Assembly: GCA_033807775.1 (NCBI GenBank)
Contig: CM066312.1
Coordinates: forward strand, 28,245,696 to 28,309,695
DNA from: Saussurea involucrata
Taxonomy: Eukaryota; Streptophyta; Magnoliopsida; Asterales; Asteraceae
Length of the DNA: 64,000 nucleotides
Direction: 5' to 3'
Made by a program: the position numbers and the translations under genes. Within the stretch, counting starts at the first letter, position 1. Each line of letters opens with the position of its first letter. The notes beneath the pieces are model-generated. The model was given only the letters and a program-made list of their open reading frames with translations, made no database searches and was not told the origin of the DNA. Below, piece after piece: positions 1 to 9,170 of the stretch.

Positions 1-1272
1 GATAGTTAATTCTCAAAGATGCTCACAAGTCTAAAGATTCTATACTTCCTAGAAGTACTAAAATGTATAGAGATCTAAAGATACACTATTAGTGGCCAAC
101 TATGAAGTTAGATGTGGCACAGTGTGTAGAGAAATGTGTGACAGGTTCGTTGGTAAAGACTGAACATCAAAGACCTTATGGGAGTCTACAATCTTTGGAG
201 ATTCCTGAATGGAAGTGAGATAAGATTACCATGGACTTTGTGACTAAGTTACCAAAAACGTTGAAGGGTAACGATACTATTTAAGTAATCGTGGATCGTT
301 TAACCAAAAGTGCTCATTTCTTGGAAATGAAAGAAGCTTCACCGATCGATAAATTAGCCAAGTTATATATTGATGAAGTGGTGTCAAGACATGGTATACC
401 CATGTCTATAATTTTTTATCGTAATAGCCGATTTACTTAAAGGTTTTGGCAGTCACTACAAGAATAATTGAGTACAGAAGTGAATTTGAGCACTGCTTAT
501 CATCCCCAAATGGACGGACAAAGTGAAAGAACCACTCACACTTTGGAAGATTTGCTCAGGTCCTGTGTGATTGATTTTGGAGGTAACTGGGATACGCATT
601 TACCCTTAGTGGAGTTTGCGTGCAACAATAGTTATCATTCCAGTATTGGAAGGGCACCTTTTGAAGTCTTATATGGACGGAAATGTAGAAATCCAGTATG
701 TTGGTTGGAAGCTAGAGAAAAGAAAATTGCTGGTCCTAAAATTGTGCAGCAAACGGCTGATAAAGTGAAAGAGATTCAGAGACATATGAAGGCGGCTCAA
801 GATCGACAAAAGAGTTACGCCAATCCGAAAATAAGACCAAAAAGAATTCCAAGTTGGGGAGCGGGTGATGCTAAACGTATCCCCATGGAAGGGTATTATA
901 AGGTTTGGAAAGCGTGGAAAGTTAAGTCCTCGTTTTCTTGGACCTTTCACAATAACCAAGAGAGTAGGACTTCAAGCATATCAGTTGGATCTCCAACCTG
1001 AATTGGAAGGAATCCATAATACCTTTCATGTCTGTTATCTTCGGAAATGCTTAGCCGAAGAGGATAATCTTATACCACTTTCTAAAATAAGAGTGGATGA
1101 GAAGAGTCGTTGCGTGGAGGAACCGGAAGCAATTTTGGAGAGAACGACTAAGAAGTTACGATATAAGGAAGTGGTCATGATTAAAGTGCAATGGAAACAT
1201 CATAGAGGTGCAAATGTAACTTGGGAAGCGAAGAAGGATATGAAGAATGGATATCCTCATCTGTTCGTATAG
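1..1272 (+). pseudogene. Ty3/gypsy pol 3' part (integrase and chromodomain), copy 1
   Basis: This is the C-terminal part of a chromovirus polyprotein, which would integrate cDNA into chromatin. Seen directly: an integrase core (TKLPKTLKG, STAYHPQMDGQSERT with the catalytic Glu), a GPF/TIT C-terminal segment and a chromodomain-like end (VQWKHHRGANVTWEA, then YPHLFV and a stop at 1270-1272). It is dead: a TGG to TGA stop lies at 216-218, others at about 283 (TAA for Trp), 438 and 469, and frame changes occur near 850-870. The integrase zinc-binding site has Gly where the last Cys is expected (CVTGS). It matches 41509-42779 closely and shares stops with it, so the two are duplicates of one already inactive element. 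The N-terminal part lies outside the window. Confidence 0.93.
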
Positions 1273-1276
1273 TTTC

Positions 1277-1313
1277 GATTTCAGGGACGAAATCATTTTC
1301 AAGTTGGGGATAT
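1277..1313 (+). promoter_or_regulatory. Pre-PPT hairpin and polypurine tract of the old Ty3 element
   Basis: Just after the pol stop, GATTTC and GAAATC form a 6-bp stem around AGGGAC (1277-1294). It is followed by AAGTTGGGGATAT, the position of the plus-strand primer next to the 3' LTR that starts at 1315. The tract is interrupted by TT, in keeping with an old element. Confidence 0.7.
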
Positions 1314-1314
1314 T

Positions 1315-1348
1315 TGTAACACCTCAAATTTCCATTATATTATGTTTT
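1315..1348 (+). repeat. Start of the old Ty3 3' LTR, copy 1
   Basis: TGTAACACC is a typical start of a Tekay/Del-type LTR. The LTR is cut after 34 bases by LINE A. The 14 bases TTATATTATGTTTT (1335-1348) recur at 37316-37329 as the LINE target-site duplication, and the LTR continues there. Confidence 0.8.
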
Positions 1349-1351
1349 TTT

Positions 1352-2047
1352 CGAAAGGACTAATAGCCCAGGCAATTTTATAAGAAACGGATAAAAAACA
1401 AGCGTTCAGGCAAAAAGCCAACAACCAAGCCAAACGGCAAAACAAAACCACTTGGTAACAACACCATATCAAGCAACAAGAAGCCAAAAAAGACAAAGAC
1501 TAGTATAGCAATACAAGCTAAAGAAAAAAATGATAAGGAACATGCTCCAAAAAAATATCCAGAAGTCGTCATGCCACATCCGCCATCGCCACCTAAGATC
1601 GTTCATCACAAGTCTTCATGCGTTTCCTCCTTTCTTTCCAAGTTGCACGCAACAAAACCACATCCACGATCTCTTTAACCAATTGAGGAATGGACCGTTT
1701 AGTATCCGAAAAAAGACGCATGTTCCATTCTTGCCAAACAAAATAGATCGACGCCGATAAAGCAAGTTTATGACGAAGACTAGCCGGGGCCGATCGCTGA
1801 TCAGAAATTGCCCCTAAAATTTGATCCCATGAGTTCGGGAAATCATTCCATTACACCTCCCTTTCGACAGCAGCCCATGTGTCATGCGAATAAGGACACT
1901 CAAAAAACAAATGTTCATGAGAATCCATACAATTCCGACAGAAAGCACATTTGTATTCCGGAGGGTCCTGCTTCCATGCAACTATCCGATCATGCGTAGG
2001 ATGTCTCCGTAGACAAGCAAGCCAAGCGCAAAAAGCATGTTTAGGAA
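1352..2047 (-). pseudogene. LINE A ORF2 C-terminal zinc-ribbon part and 3' UTR
   Basis: Minus-strand reading from 2047 gives the zf-RVT type end of ORF2: KHAFCAWLACLRRHPTHD, then CAFC...DSHEHLFFECPYS with the Cys and His ligands in place. Further left, the decayed tail region contains an LFSDTKRS-like segment. It is separated from the RT part (24719 onward) by Ty3-1; reading 2047 to 24724 restores the frame seen intact in LINE B. The last 150 bases are 3' UTR with the hairpin-type LINE terminus near 1355-1375. Confidence 0.85.
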
Positions 2048-2052
2048 TGTGG
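2048..2052. repeat. Target-site duplication of Ty3-1, left copy
   Basis: TGTGG here and again at 24719-24723. The undisrupted site is seen in LINE B near 43319-43323, which confirms both element ends. Confidence 0.93.
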
Positions 2053-2464
2053 TGTAATACCCAGGGTAAGTCCGTTAGATAATTTAACAATAATTTATGA
2101 TGTTCAGGGTAAGTTTGGGGTAAAATATAAGTTAAGGGTGTTTGGGTCATTAATGAGAAGTTGAAGGTCTAGAAGGTACAAATTGATTTTTTGATATACA
2201 CCTTAGGCTATCAGGTGTATCTTTATCCAGTTATAGAAAGAGTGTGTATGTGTGCGGGAGTTCTGAAGGCGAAAGAAAGCGAAAGAGGAAACCGTACGAG
2301 TAGGGCTTCAATTGATCGGGTTAAGAAGTAATTTGGAGGTAAGTCCTTTACATATTGTGTTTGTAATTATGAATAGAAGATATCTTTCGGTTTAGACTAT
2401 CTAATTTCACGTCTTGAATGGATTCCAATCGATTTCTAGGTAAATAGAACCGACTGTGTTCTTG

Positions 2465-2725
2465 AGGACTCCCGGTGAAATCCCGGTATAATCAACTCCC
2501 GGTGAAATCCCGGTATAATCAACTTCCGGTGGAGTCCCGGTATTATTGACTCCCGGTAGTGTGGAATCCCGGTAGTGTGAATTCCCGGTAGAGTTGACTC
2601 CCGGTATATCAGACTTCCGGTAGTGGAGAGTTCCGATATTATGAACTTCCGGTATAGGAACTCCCGGTACTAAGAGTCTCGGTACTGTATATGTCCCGGT
2701 ACCCTGTGTAGTCCCGGTAGTGAGT
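2465..2725 (+). repeat. CCCGGT short-motif array in Ty3-1 LTR
   Basis: Roughly fifteen copies of (C)CCGGTA or close variants, spaced about 12-20 bases (units such as ACTCCCGGT, ATCCCGGTA). The same array is in the 3' LTR at about 8880-9140. It lies wholly inside the predicted first LTR intron (2339-2821). I see no regular hairpin per unit here, unlike Ty3-2. Confidence 0.85.
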
Positions 2726-3127
2726 TAAATACAGTGTGTAATGGAATAGTTGAGGATGGGAAATCGTTAGGCTTTACGTATTTGGTTAGTAAAGCAATTT
2801 GTGTATCTTAACTTGTTTCAGATTCCGTGGAATCGTGGTAAGGGATAGGATCGTTTTGAAAGAAGCTTACGAACGTGTGAAATAACCAAAACAGGTGAGT
2901 TTTGCTTTGAAAACACTTTTTAACTGGAATACATACATGTGTGGAGTTGGGAGTGAAACTGTTGATAATTATGTGCTCGTATGTGAATTATAATATAGGG
3001 AGGTATTATATTTACAGGTGTATTATAAATGTGTTATAATACGTTGGCCGGGTTTAAGACCGGTGTGATTGGCTATAGAACCTGTATAGCGTTGTTTGGC
3101 TGTAGATGTTGTGCAACGTTGTATATT

Positions 3128-3158
3128 ATTAGTTGGCTTGCTACCACTAATATGGCCA
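3128..3158 (+). promoter_or_regulatory. Conserved stem-loop with CTTGCTA loop in predicted LTR intron 2
   Basis: ATTAGT...ACTAAT arms plus GG/CC surround CTTGCT(A); TGGCC at 3045-3049 can pair with GGCCA at 3154-3158 to close a larger structure. The loop and the flanking TATGGCCA recur in Ty3-2 and the solo LTR with different but still complementary stems. Confidence 0.55.
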
Positions 3159-3280
3159 GAAGGAATGAAAAGGGGAAGCCTAATATATGTGAGTTTATTT
3201 GGATGTATACAATTGTGTTGCGTGATTTATATGATTAAAGTTTATATAAATGGTTTTTAAACTAACAGGGGTTTCTCACT

Positions 3281-3329
3281 TAGACCATCAGGTCTAACCC
3301 TCATTTTGTTTTAAAAATATGTATTCCAG
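3281..3329 (+). promoter_or_regulatory. Branch-site hairpin and 3' splice-site-like signal in Ty3-1 LTR
   Basis: TAGACC (3281-3286) and GGTCTA (3291-3296) form a perfect 6-bp stem around ATCA. The 3' arm runs into CTAAC, which fits a plant branch site, then a T-rich stretch and TTCCAG ending at 3329. The other LTR families keep the stem with different bases (see findings). Confidence 0.6.
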
Positions 3330-3598
3330 GTGGTGGATCAAGTAAGGGCAAGTAAGTAGAGTAACCGGTGGATGGCTAGAGAAAAGGACTTTAAGATGAA
3401 GCTTTTGATTTGTTTAGCAGTTGTATTGCAACGTTAAATGTTATGCATGTAAATAGTACAGTATTTGGGTTACATATGGTTTTCTTTCAATTGTAAGAGA
3501 CTACTGGACAGTACATGTAATGTGAAGTTCGTTTGTTATATCTATTTATGTTATATTGTGTGATATGTTGTGTACTTGGGATATGGGGTCGTTACAAA

Positions 3599-3611
3599 TG
3601 GTATCAGAGCC
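3599..3611 (+). promoter_or_regulatory. Ty3-1 primer-binding site (tRNA-iMet)
   Basis: TGGTATCAGAGCC, complementary to the 3' end of plant initiator tRNA-Met, two bases after the LTR end. Minus-strand cDNA would start here. Confidence 0.95.
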
Positions 3612-3735
3612 TTAGTGTAAGAGATTTAGGTATTAGTATCTGTACCTAGACTTAAACTGCATGTGAAGTAGGATGTCCCTATTATTGTAGAACCTCGGGA
3701 TACTAAGTATAAAAGGTAAAAGGAACATCATGTAA

Positions 3736-3857
3736 GGTAATTTCATTCTACACCTGGCCAGTGTAATTGTGATCTTACAGGTACATGTCTGAACTGGAAT
3801 TCCTTGTTATATGGGGTATATGCTTATGTGTATATTAACCCTGTTTAAATACACAGA
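3736..3857 (+). other. Possible leader intron ending at the gag start
   Basis: ATGTAAG|GTAATTTC gives a donor-like site at 3736 and the leader ends ACACAG two bases before the gag ATG at 3858. The same donor context recurs in Ty3-2 and Ty3-3, and a CACAG or AACAG acceptor sits at the same place next to gag. This is a prediction only. Confidence 0.4.
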
Positions 3858-6009
3858 ATGGCCAGCGGTACAAGAAAATTCGAATCGAGGAGGAGGAAGA
3901 AATTCAAACAGAACTAATCCGTCAGTAGGAACCGGTGATAGGGGAGGCAGAACGGGGGGCAGAGTCGGGGGTAGAACTGGAGGTAGAGCTGGAGGTCGAG
4001 CCGGAGGTAGAACCCAACAAAATAGTACGGATTTCATTACCAGGGCTGATCTAATGGCAGAAATGGGAAGATTACAAGACAATATTCAAGCTATGTTCAA
4101 CCAAACTCATAATACTGAAACAGAAGGACCAGACCCTACTCATGAAGAGGAGATGCCAATTACCCCTACGGTCTTACCGGTAATGAGAAAATGTGATTAC
4201 AAAATGTTTCTTAGGTGCAAGCCTTCTACGTACTCAGGGGATCGGGATCCAGTAAAAGCAATGAGATGGATGAAGGAAATTGAAGCCATTTTCAAAACAA
4301 GCAAGTGTGCGGATGAAGATAGAGTATTGTACGGGGCAGCTATGTTAAAAGGAGATGCATTGTATTGGTGGGAATCTTTAATACATTCTAAAGGATCTGA
4401 CGTTTATTCTACCCTCTCTTGGGAAGAATTTGTGGTAGCCTACAGGGAACAATTTTGTCCCCAGGCAGCCGTTAAACAACTGGAAGGAGAATTCATGAAT
4501 TTGCAACAAGGGAACTTATCCATTCGAGACTATACCGCTAGCTTTTTGGAAAAGTCTCGATTTGCAGAATACTATGTTGCTACGGAGGCGATGAAGACAG
4601 AAAGGTTTATCTTTGGGTTGAACTCAGAAGTCAGAAGGTTAGTGACTGCAAAAGGACCCGATACCTTCTCGGCTGCAGTTAATGCCGCGGAGAATGTTGA
4701 ACGAGATATTAGAAGAGATGTGGGCGATAAAAGTATCGGGAAGAGAAAGTGGGAAGGACCACAATATGATCCGAAGAGGTCCCGATTTCAGAGGTATGAT
4801 AACCGTCCGCCGTTTCGACCAGCGGAAAGACCATGTCAGAAGTGCAACCGTGTCCACCAAGGAAACTGCCAAGGTGATTTACGAGCATGTTATAAGTGTG
4901 GGAAGATTGGACACGTTATTAAGCATTGTAAGGTAACGCGGTTATGTTTCTTATGCAATTCTCCGGATCATCTTCAGTCAAACTGTCCACGAGGAAGGAT
5001 ACAGCAAGGTGGGTCATCGGGCAGGCCAGTGATTGTTAAACCAGTAGTACCAAGACTGGAACCGCCAATAACCAGGGGTCGCGCATTTCAAATGACTGAG
5101 AAAGAAGCGGAGGAAACTCCGGATGTAGTCACAGGTACATTTTTGATAAACTCTACACGTGCTAAGGTGTTATTTGATTCCGGTGCAAACCGATCGTTTG
5201 TGTCTCCTGCATTTGCTGCTTGCCTGTGTTTGAAACCTAAAATGTTAGAACATGTTCTATTAGTAGATACTGCAAATGATAATCAAGTGTCGGTTAGTGA
5301 AGTGTTTGATAGTTGTGTGATTAGTATAGAGGGGTGTGGAGTGCCTATACGATTGTTTCCTATAACTCTGATAGAGTTTGACGTCGTAGTGGGAATGGAC
5401 TGGTTAGCCGAGAATCAGGCTAATATAGTATGTGATAATAAGTTAATAAATGTTGTATTACCTGGGAGGGGACCAGTAGTGATTTATGGTGATCGCAGGA
5501 ATCATCGGTCTTGTCTTATATCAATATTAAAAGCACATAGGTGTGTTAATAAGGGTTGTCAGAGTTACTTGGCCTACGTGATAGATATTAAGCCGGAAAA
5601 GAATAGGATGGAAGATATTCCTATCGTTAGTGAATTCCCTGAAGTATTCCCTGAAGACTTGAACAGTCTTCCGCCTGTTAGACAAGTAGAGTTCGGTATA
5701 GACCTGATTCCTGGAGCCACTCCTGTAGCCCGTGCACCGTATCGTTTGGCACCTCCAGAGATGAAAGAAATGATGGCACAACTACAAGACCTATCCGATA
5801 AAGGCTTCATCAGACCTTGTTCTTCGCCGTGGGGAGCACCAGTGTTATTTGTGAAAAAGAAAGATGGGTCGATGAGAATGTGTATTGACTACCGAGAATT
5901 GAATAAGCGCACGATAAAGAACAAGTATCCGCTACCCCGAATTGATGATCTCTTTGATCAGTTAGTTGGAGCTTGCTATTTCTCCAAGATTGACCTAAGG
6001 TCCGGTTGA
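3858..6009 (+). pseudogene. Ty3-1 gag, protease and N-terminal reverse transcriptase
   Basis: Gag forms the particle and protease cuts the polyprotein. The likely start is ATG 3858 (MASGTR, matching Ty3-2 gag). After about seven codons the frame shifts by one base, so the open frame is in a second phase whose first Met (3811) is not the real start. Seen: Gly/Arg-rich N-terminus (GGRTGGRVGGRTGG), retrotransposon gag domain (WWESLIHSKG to SRFAEYYV), three CCHC-like knuckles near 4833-4985 (the middle one CYKCGKIGHVIKHC is canonical), protease DSGAN at about 5176, then RT start (VKKKDGSMRMCIDYRELNKRT). At 6003-6009 the YHQ of the usual RSGYHQL is lost by a deletion of about 10 bases, causing a stop and a frame change. 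Confidence 0.93.
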
Positions 6010-7907
6010 AAGTTAAAGAAGAAGACGTTTTAAAGACTGCTATTCGAACGAGGTATGGTCATCATGAATTTTTAGTAATGCCATTTGGATTGACGAACGC
6101 TCCAGCTGCCTTTATGGATTTAATGAATCGGGTATGTAAGCCGTATCTCGATAAATTTGTAATTGTATTTATCGATGATATCCTTATCTATTCTCGATCC
6201 AAGGAAGAGCACGTGCAACACCTTCGTTTGATTCTAGAGCTGCTGAAGAAGGAAAAGTTGTATGAGAAATTTTCTAAATGTGAATTCTGGCTACGGAAAG
6301 TACAATTTCTGGGGCACGTGGTTTCTGAGAAAGGTATACAAGTCGATCCGATGAAAGTAGAAGCAGTTGAAAAGTGGGAACAGCCGAAGACAGCAACAGA
6401 AGTACGTAGTTTTCTGGGTTTAGCCGGCTACTATCGGAAATTCATAAATGACTTCTCTCGTATCGCAACGCCTTTGACTAAGCTGACCCGAAAGAATTTG
6501 AAGTTTGAATGGAAAGCAGAACAGGACGAGGCATTCCGAATATTGAAAGAGAAATTGTGCAGCGCGCCGATTCTATCACTACCTGAAGGTTCTGAAGACT
6601 TTGTCGTTTACAGTGATGCGTCTAAACTAGGATTGGGTTGTGTGCTTATGCAGCGCAGAAAGGTTATAGCTTATGCTTCTCGCCAACTGAAGGATCATGA
6701 ACGGCAGTATCCTACGCACGATATGGAGCTTGCTGCAGTCGTCTTCGCATTAAAGATTTGGAGACATTATCTGTATGGTTCCAAATGTCAGATTTATACT
6801 GATCACAAGAGCCTTCAACACATCTTTGATCAGAAGGAACTAAATATGAGACAAAGGAGATGGTTGGAATTGCTGAATGATTACGACTGTGAAATCCTTT
6901 ATCACCCGGGAAAGGCGAATGTGGTGGCAGATGCGCTCAGTCGTCAAGAAAGGAGTGGAACAATAAAAGTTATTTCGCTACGAACTGAACTCCTACCCAA
7001 CTTATTTGATGAATTGCAGAAGTGTCAAGCGGAGGCTTATCATGATGAACATCTAAAATCAGAAAGGTTAGCGGGGATGTCAGCATTGCTAGTAAAAGAT
7101 GATCGGGGGTTATTGTGTCTGGGAAACAGAGTGTGGGTACCTCGATTGGGTGGATTACGTGATCGTGTGTTACAAGAAGCCCATCAATCCCGTTTCTCTA
7201 TTCACCCAGGTACAAACAAGATGTATAAAGACCTAAAGCAATTCTATTGGTGGCCGGGGATAAAAAGAGGGATTGCTCAGTATGTGGAAAGGTGTGATAC
7301 TTGTAAGAGAGTAAAGATTGAACACCAAAAGCTATTTGGTCAACTACAACGGCTAGAAATACCTATGTGGAAGTGGGAGCAGATTACCACAGATTTTATC
7401 ACAAAGCTACCAAGAACTCCGAAGGGATTCGATTCTATTTGGGTGATCGTCGACAGATTGACAAAGTCTGCACACTTCCTACCGATAAAGGAAACCGATT
7501 CAATGGAGCGATTAGCTAAGTTGTATATTGATGAAATAGTAACTCGATATGGAATTCCAATCTCGATCATTTCTGATCGTGATAGTCGTTTTACTTCAAG
7601 ATTTTGGAGAAGTTTTCAAAGGGAAATGGGGACTCTGATAAAGTTAAGTACGGCGTATCATCCTCAAACAGATGGGCAGAGTGAACGAACAATTCAGACC
7701 TTAGAAGATATGCTCCGGGCTTGCATTGTTGATTTTGGGGGATCATGGGATAAGCATTTACCGTTAATCGAATTCGCTTACAACAACAGTTATCATTCCA
7801 GTATACAAGCGGCACCGTTCGAAGTACTGTATGGTAGGAAATGCCGAACGCCTCTGTGCTGGAACGAAGTCGGAGACAAACAGCTAGCGAGGCCGGAAAT
7901 AGTTTAG
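6006..7907 (+). pseudogene. Ty3-1 pol: RT C-terminal part, RNase H and integrase
   Basis: This continues pol in another phase after the RT deletion. Motifs: RT MPFGLTNAPAAF and FIDDILIYS (about 6165; FIDD as in many chromoviruses), RNase H SDASKLGLG and TDHKSL with ADALSR at the end, integrase zinc finger (HQSRFSIHPG...CDTCKRVK, HHCC complete) and catalytic residues in TTDFITKLP, ISDRDSRF and HPQTDGQSERT (D, D, E). It ends at a TAG at 7905-7907 that replaces an expected Gln codon (CAG to TAG), after which the same frame stays open. Products of this frame would act in the virus-like particle and nucleus. Confidence 0.94.
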
Positions 7908-8429
7908 TTAACCGCCGATAAGGTTACCCAGATTCGAGAAAGATTGAAAGTGGCTCAAGATATACAGAAGAGTTACGCTGATCGCCGTCGAAAGCCGTTG
8001 GAATTTCAAGTTGGGGATTACGTAATGTTAAAGGTTTCGCCGTGGAAAGGAGTCATCAGATTTGGTCGACAAGGTAAACTTAGCCCAAGGTATATTGGAC
8101 CATTTGCAATCACAGAAAGGATCGGTGAAGTAGCTTACAGATTAGATCTTCCACCAGAATTGAGCAGGATTCATAATGAATTTCACGTGTCAAACTTCCG
8201 AAAGTGTCTGGTTACTCAAGATCAGGCAGTCTCCCTACCAGAGATACAAGTCGACGAAAGACTGAATTATGTAGAAGAACCAGAAGCTATAGTTGATCAT
8301 AAGGTTAAAGTGCTGCGGAATAAGGAGGTCGGACAAGTGAAAGTTCAGTGGAGACATCATAAAGGTCAAGATGCTACGTGGGAATCTGAATCGGAAATAA
8401 GAGCCAAATACCCTCACCTTTTTGCCTAA
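7908..8429 (+). pseudogene. Ty3-1 pol end: integrase C-terminus and chromodomain
   Basis: In frame with the upstream integrase but separated by one stop codon. Seen: RRKPLEFQVGDYVMLKVSPWKG and GPFAITERIG (integrase C-terminal GPF/Y module), a linker, then a chromodomain (YVEEPEAIVDHKVKVL, VKVQWRHHKGQDATWE) ending YPHLFA. Chromodomains of this clade are thought to steer integration to heterochromatin. Without the stop at 7905 this would complete a polyprotein of usual length. Confidence 0.92.
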
Positions 8430-8431
8430 CC

Positions 8432-8467
8432 GAATTTCGGGACGGAATTCTTTTAAGGGGGAGATGA
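8432..8467 (+). promoter_or_regulatory. Ty3-1 pre-PPT hairpin and polypurine tract
   Basis: GAATTTC and GGAATTC (8432-8450) form a stem with one G-T wobble around GGGAC, followed by AAGGGGGAGATGA abutting the 3' LTR. The purine run is the usual plus-strand primer. Confidence 0.85.
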
Positions 8468-9170
8468 TGTAATACCCAGGGTAAGTCCGTTAGATAATTT
8501 AACAATAATTTATGATGTTCAGGGTAAGTTTGGGGTAAAATATAAGTTAAGGGTGTTTGGGTCATTAATGAGAAGTTGAAGGTCTAGAAGGTACAAATTG
8601 ATTTTTTGATATACACCTTAGGCTATCAGGTGTATCTTTATCCAGTTATAGAAAGAGTGTGTATGTGTGCGGGAGTTCTGAAGGCGAAAGAAAGCGAAAG
8701 AGGAAACCGTACGAGTAGGGCTTCAATTGATCGGGTTAAGAAGTAATTTGGAGGTAAGTCCTTTACATATTGTGTTTGTAATTATGAATAGAAGATATCT
8801 TTCGATTTAGAGTATCTAATTTCACGTCTTGAATGGATTCCAATCGATTTCTGGGTAAATAGAACCGACTGTGTTCTTGAGGACTCCCGATGAAATCCCG
8901 GTATAATCAACTCCCGGTGAAATCCCGGTATAATCAACTTCCGGTGGAGTCCCGGTATTATGGACTCCCGGTAGTGTGGAATCCCGGTAGTGTGAATTCC
9001 CGGTAGAGTTGACTCCTGGTATATCAGACTTTCGGTAGTGGAGAGTTCCGGTATTATGAACTTCCGGTATAGGAACTCCCGGTACTAAGAGTCCCGGTAC
9101 TGTATAAGTCCCGGTACCCTGTGTAGTCCCGGTAGTGAGTTAAATACAGTGTGTAATGAAACAGTTGAGG
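8468..9170 (+). repeat. Ty3-1 3' LTR, first part
   Basis: Matches 2053-2755 with few differences, including the CCCGGT array (about 8880-9140) and U3 inverted repeat (8611-8635). It stops at TGAGG (9166-9170), the duplicated target of the copia element. Confidence 0.95.

Larger units (their letters stand above)
2053..3596 (+). repeat. Ty3-1 5' LTR (1544 bp)
   Basis: It starts TGTAATACCC and ends GTCGTTACA, directly followed by the primer site. It contains an inverted repeat in U3 (ATACACCT/AGGTGTAT, 2196-2220), a weak TATA-like TTATAGAA at 2231-2238, an array of CCCGGT motifs at about 2465-2720, and splice-like signals: donors GGAG|GTAAGT at 2339 and ACAG|GTGAGT at 2895, acceptors TTTCAG at 2821 and TTCCAG at 3329. 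A 69-codon open frame at 3029-3238 recurs only because the LTR is repeated; I do not call it a gene. Confidence 0.95.

Noticed and set aside
2465..2725. CCCGGT array as a CRISPR-like array
   Set aside because: Units are 6-8 bases with short irregular spacing in a plant LTR; no repeat-spacer pattern or cas gene.
3029..3238. 69-codon frame conserved at 22482-22691
   Set aside because: The conservation is that of the two LTRs of one element; the region is better explained as a structured intron.
3599..3611. tRNA-Met gene fragments at several TGGTATCAGAGCC sites
   Set aside because: They are primer-binding sites two bases from LTR ends, not tRNA genes.
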